7,604 nucleotides of DNA from JAUREX01 sp044356825. Its GTDB lineage: Bacteria > Pseudomonadota > Alphaproteobacteria > Rhodobacterales > Rhodobacteraceae. A program made the translations under genes and the position numbers. A model generated the notes under the pieces. The model was not told where the DNA came from, searched no databases, and worked only from the letters and a program-made list of their open reading frames with translations. The DNA lies in assembly GCA_044356825.1 (NCBI GenBank), contig JBIKVM010000146.1, forward strand, positions 1 through 7,604, written 5' to 3'. Below are positions 6,087-7,604 of this stretch, piece after piece (the stretch's first letter is position 1; each line of letters opens with the position of its first letter).

Positions 6087-7136
6087 ATGACTGGTGCGGA
6101 AGGGATCGCGACGCCTGGCGAGACGCTGTTGCGTCTGCCGCTGCGTGCGACCGAGAATGCGGGCAGCGATGTCTCGGTCCGCAGGCTTCAGGTGCTCTGG
6201 GCGGTTGCGCACACCGGGTCGATCACGGGGGCTGCCAAGCTCCTCGGGGTGACGCAGCCCAGCCTGTCGCAGCAACTCGCCGCCTTCGAGGCGAGCATCG
6301 GCGGCCGGCTGTTCGACCGGCGCGCGGGCGGGGTCGAACCGACCGAGCTCGGCGCGCTCATCCTCACGCGTGCCGAGCAGATCCTGCGCAGCATTCAGGA
6401 ACTCGAGGATTCGCTGACGGCGGCCGGCTCGATCATCCAGCATCTGCGCATCGCGGGTGCCGGAACGGTCATGCGGGCGCTTCTGCCGAGCGCTATCACC
6501 AAGCTCGGCTCCCTCGTGGACAGGATAGACTTCGACCTCAACGAGGCCGCCCCGGCTGAGGTGCTGGAGGCACTCTACGCCCGCCGCTCCACCATCGGCC
6601 TCGTCGCCGCGGGTGCGCTGCCCGATACGGCCGTGGGGTTCCGTCAGGCGCCTGTTCTGAGCGATCGCTACGTCCTCGTCGTGCCGGAAGAACTCAAGAT
6701 CGGCAGCTGTGCGCGGATTGACGACCTGCCTGCGAAGGCGCGGACGCTGATCGGAACCACGACCCAATTCGTGTTCGGAACCAACCACAGCCGGCGCATC
6801 CAGGAATGGTATGATCGGGTTCTGCCGGGCAATCGTGTCCTCGCGCGCGTGCGAAGCTTCGAGACGATGATCGAGATGGCCCGCGCGGGTCTGGCCATCT
6901 GCATCGCGCCGACCCTGACCTTTTGCGAAGGCGCAGGCAGCGCCGAGGGCCTGCGGCTTTATGACACCGGGCTTGAGGCGCGGCGGATCGTGGCGCTCTA
7001 TCCGACGCAATACCACGCTTCGGAAATCCATCGCTCCGTGATCGGCGCATTGGCACAGGCCGGAAACGAAATCCGCCTGCCCGAGGTCGAACCGATGCCG
7101 CCCTTCGTCGCGCGCGCGATGGCTGACCGGCCCTGA
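6087..7136 (+). CDS. LysR-family transcriptional regulator
   Basis: A 349-residue DNA-binding regulator, longer than the usual 290-310. The ATG at 6087 is preceded by AAAGGGGGA (6072-6080) six bases away, which settles this start. Residues 1-30 are an extension rich in Ala/Gly/Thr with no LysR match. The winged helix-turn-helix runs from about 31 to 90: RRLQVLWAVAHTGSITGAA, then the recognition helix QPSLSQQLAAFEASIG (57-72) and GRLFDRR wing, all canonical. The effector domain follows, with HLRIAGAGTVMRALLPSAI opening lobe one, RYVLVVPEEL at the hinge, and SFETMIEMARAGLAICIAP, the usual lobe return. Another small extension after about residue 330 is proline-rich. It reads toward pqqA, whose leader begins right after the stop. 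The context suggests that it regulates pqq or the neighbouring transport genes; the inducer is unknown. Confidence 0.92.
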   Translation: MTGAEGIATPGETLLRLPLRATENAGSDVSVRRLQVLWAVAHTGSITGAAKLLGVTQPSLSQQLAAFEASIGGRLFDRRAGGVEPTELGALILTRAEQILRSIQELEDSLTAAGSIIQHLRIAGAGTVMRALLPSAITKLGSLVDRIDFDLNEAAPAEVLEALYARRSTIGLVAAGALPDTAVGFRQAPVLSDRYVLVVPEELKIGSCARIDDLPAKARTLIGTTTQFVFGTNHSRRIQEWYDRVLPGNRVLARVRSFETMIEMARAGLAICIAPTLTFCEGAGSAEGLRLYDTGLEARRIVALYPTQYHASEIHRSVIGALAQAGNEIRLPEVEPMPPFVARAMADRP

Positions 7137-7141
7137 GCCTC

Positions 7142-7156
7142 ATAGGTCGGTGCTAT
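7142..7156 (+). promoter_or_regulatory. Candidate LysR box upstream of pqqA
   Basis: ATAG (7142-7145) and CTAT (7153-7156) are inverted around seven bases, and T7143 to A7155 fits T-N11-A, the general LysR recognition pattern. It lies about 90 bases before the pqqA start. The arms are only four bases, so chance cannot be excluded. No clear sigma70 hexamers were found in 7137-7243. Confidence 0.3.
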
Positions 7157-7204
7157 AGCCCGAATAACTTGTCGCTCCCTCCGGCCGATGAAAGCTTCGT
7201 GACA

Positions 7205-7222
7205 GCAGGCAATCGTGCCTGC
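7205..7222 (+). promoter_or_regulatory. Hairpin in the pqqA leader
   Basis: GCAGGCA (7205-7211) and TGCCTGC (7216-7222) form a perfect 7-bp stem with an ATCG loop, ending eight bases before the pqqA ribosome site GGGAGGA (7230-7236). It could stabilise the 5' end or modulate translation. It can also pair with the junction hairpin downstream. Confidence 0.45.
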
Positions 7223-7243
7223 GTACCTTGGGAGGATACTGAC

Positions 7244-7324
7244 ATGGCCTGGACCACCCCGAAGATCTCCGAAGTCGCCTGCGGCATGGAAATCAACATG
7301 TACGTTTCGGCGAAGAAGAAGTGA
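7244..7324 (+). CDS. pqqA: PqqA, precursor peptide of pyrroloquinoline quinone
   Basis: A 26-residue ribosomally made peptide from which PQQ is built. ATG at 7244 follows GGGAGGA (7230-7236) by seven bases, a strong ribosome site suited to high expression. The core CGMEINMYV (13-21) contains the invariant Glu16 and Tyr20 with three residues between; in the known pathway the radical-SAM enzyme PqqE, with PqqD as chaperone, joins these two side chains, and the joined residues become PQQ. The N-terminal part (MAWTTPKISEVA) matches the PqqD-binding leader of other PqqA peptides. The C-terminus SAKKK is lysine-rich. pqqB follows at once, as in most pqq operons, and pqqC, D and E are expected beyond the right edge. 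The identification is secure despite the size. Confidence 0.97.
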   Translation: MAWTTPKISEVACGMEINMYVSAKKK

Positions 7325-7325
7325 C

Positions 7326-7604
7326 ATGACCACGCCTGCTGCGCCCGGGGGCCCGCGACCCTTTCGGGTCATGGTTCTCGGGTCCGCAGCAGGCGGCGGC
7401 ATACCGCAGTGGAACTGCGCATGCCGCGTCTGCCGGGAAACCCGCAAAACCCCCTATGCCCAGAGCGGACAGGTCAGCCTCGCAGTCACGGCCGATGACG
7501 GGCGCCACTGGTTCCTGATCAACGCCTCGCCCGATCTGCGCCAGCAGATCCTCGCCACCCCAGAACTCTGGCCCGCCGAGGGTCATCTGCGCCACAGCCC
7601 CATC
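7326..7604 (+). CDS. pqqB: PqqB, metallo-beta-lactamase-fold PQQ biosynthesis protein, partial
   Basis: The first 93 codons of PqqB, cut by the right edge. The start ATG at 7326 lies one base after the pqqA stop and has only a weak purine-rich AAGAAGAAG before it, so translation is probably coupled to pqqA. Residues 13-32 (FRVMVLGSAAGGGIPQWNCA) are the classic N-terminus, followed by the Cys cluster W-N-C-A-C-R-V-C known in the family as a structural metal site, a beta strand QVSLAVTADDGRHWFLIN, then ASPDLRQQI and GHLRHSPI, both highly conserved. PqqB has been reported to act on a PQQ-pathway intermediate derived from PqqA, as a hydroxylase. An 11-12-residue Pro/Ala-rich extension precedes the usual start; the ATG at 7371 would cut into the first strand, so I prefer 7326. 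Confidence 0.96.
   Translation, partial: MTTPAAPGGPRPFRVMVLGSAAGGGIPQWNCACRVCRETRKTPYAQSGQVSLAVTADDGRHWFLINASPDLRQQILATPELWPAEGHLRHSPI
7333..7395 (+). promoter_or_regulatory. Nested hairpin at the pqqA/pqqB junction
   Basis: CGCCTGCTGCG (7333-7343) and CGCAGCAGGCG (7385-7395) are perfect 11-bp arms. The stem can extend by CCCG (7344-7347) with CGGG (7379-7382) past a 2-base bulge. Inside lies a second perfect stem, GACCC (7357-7361) with GGGTC (7366-7370), loop TTTC. It starts nine bases after the pqqA stop and occupies pqqB codons 3-23. It could end or process most transcripts after pqqA, or hinder pqqB translation, giving far more PqqA than PqqB. There is no following U tract, so simple intrinsic termination is less likely than RNA processing or stabilisation. 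Confidence 0.6.

Noticed and set aside
5226..7031. 601-codon open frame on the minus strand
   Set aside because: It runs antisense through three well-supported features (membrane protein, LysR gene and their gap); its translation is Arg/Pro/Ser-rich with no domain, typical of the reverse frame of GC-rich genes.
7169..7197. TTGTCG as a -35 box for pqqA
   Set aside because: At 16-18 bases downstream there is no acceptable -10 sequence, so no promoter was called.

Overview
The window is about two-thirds G+C with compact coding. Its gene content points to an alphaproteobacterium, most likely a Rhodobacteraceae member (Paracoccus/Rhodobacter-like). This placement is inferred from composition and gene families, not from a taxonomic marker. 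The theme is PQQ-dependent alcohol or methanol oxidation: the right edge opens a pqq biosynthesis operon (pqqA, pqqB), and the centre holds the accessory ABC-transport genes that accompany quinoprotein dehydrogenases.

Left, minus strand (1-1488): a periplasmic binding protein of the NitT/TauT (SsuA-like) type is followed 23 bases later by its membrane permease, which runs off the left edge. A perfect 10-bp GC hairpin sits in the first codons of the permease. The 213-bp divergent intergenic region (1489-1701) carries a good sigma70-type promoter facing right and a weaker candidate facing left.

Centre, plus strand (1702-5066): four tightly packed genes encode a small exported cupredoxin-fold protein, a seven-bladed YVTN beta-propeller, a PQQ-system ABC substrate-binding protein and an ABC-2 type permease (PedC family). 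These match the PedA2, PedA1 and PedC parts of the PedA1A2BC transporter that supports rare-earth-dependent growth in Pseudomonas putida, and resemble the lut system of Methylobacterium. The ATP-binding subunit is absent: the binding-protein and permease reading frames overlap by 10 bases, leaving no room for it. The cupredoxin has lost most of the expected copper ligands and has carboxylates near two of those positions. An unrecognised protein with a membrane segment at each end follows (5164-5967).

Right, plus strand (6087-7604): a LysR-type regulator with an unusual N-terminal extension, preceded by a perfect inverted repeat (GCCAAT-N7-ATTGGC), then pqqA (26 codons) and the start of pqqB. 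A large nested hairpin at the pqqA/pqqB junction, plus a smaller one in the pqqA leader with which it can exchange pairing, suggest control of the PqqA to PqqB ratio at the RNA level.

Working model: the right-hand genes make the PQQ cofactor. The central genes may supply the metal (possibly a lanthanide) or otherwise support a periplasmic quinoprotein dehydrogenase encoded outside the window. The LysR protein is a candidate local regulator. No rRNA, tRNA, CRISPR array or mobile element was seen.
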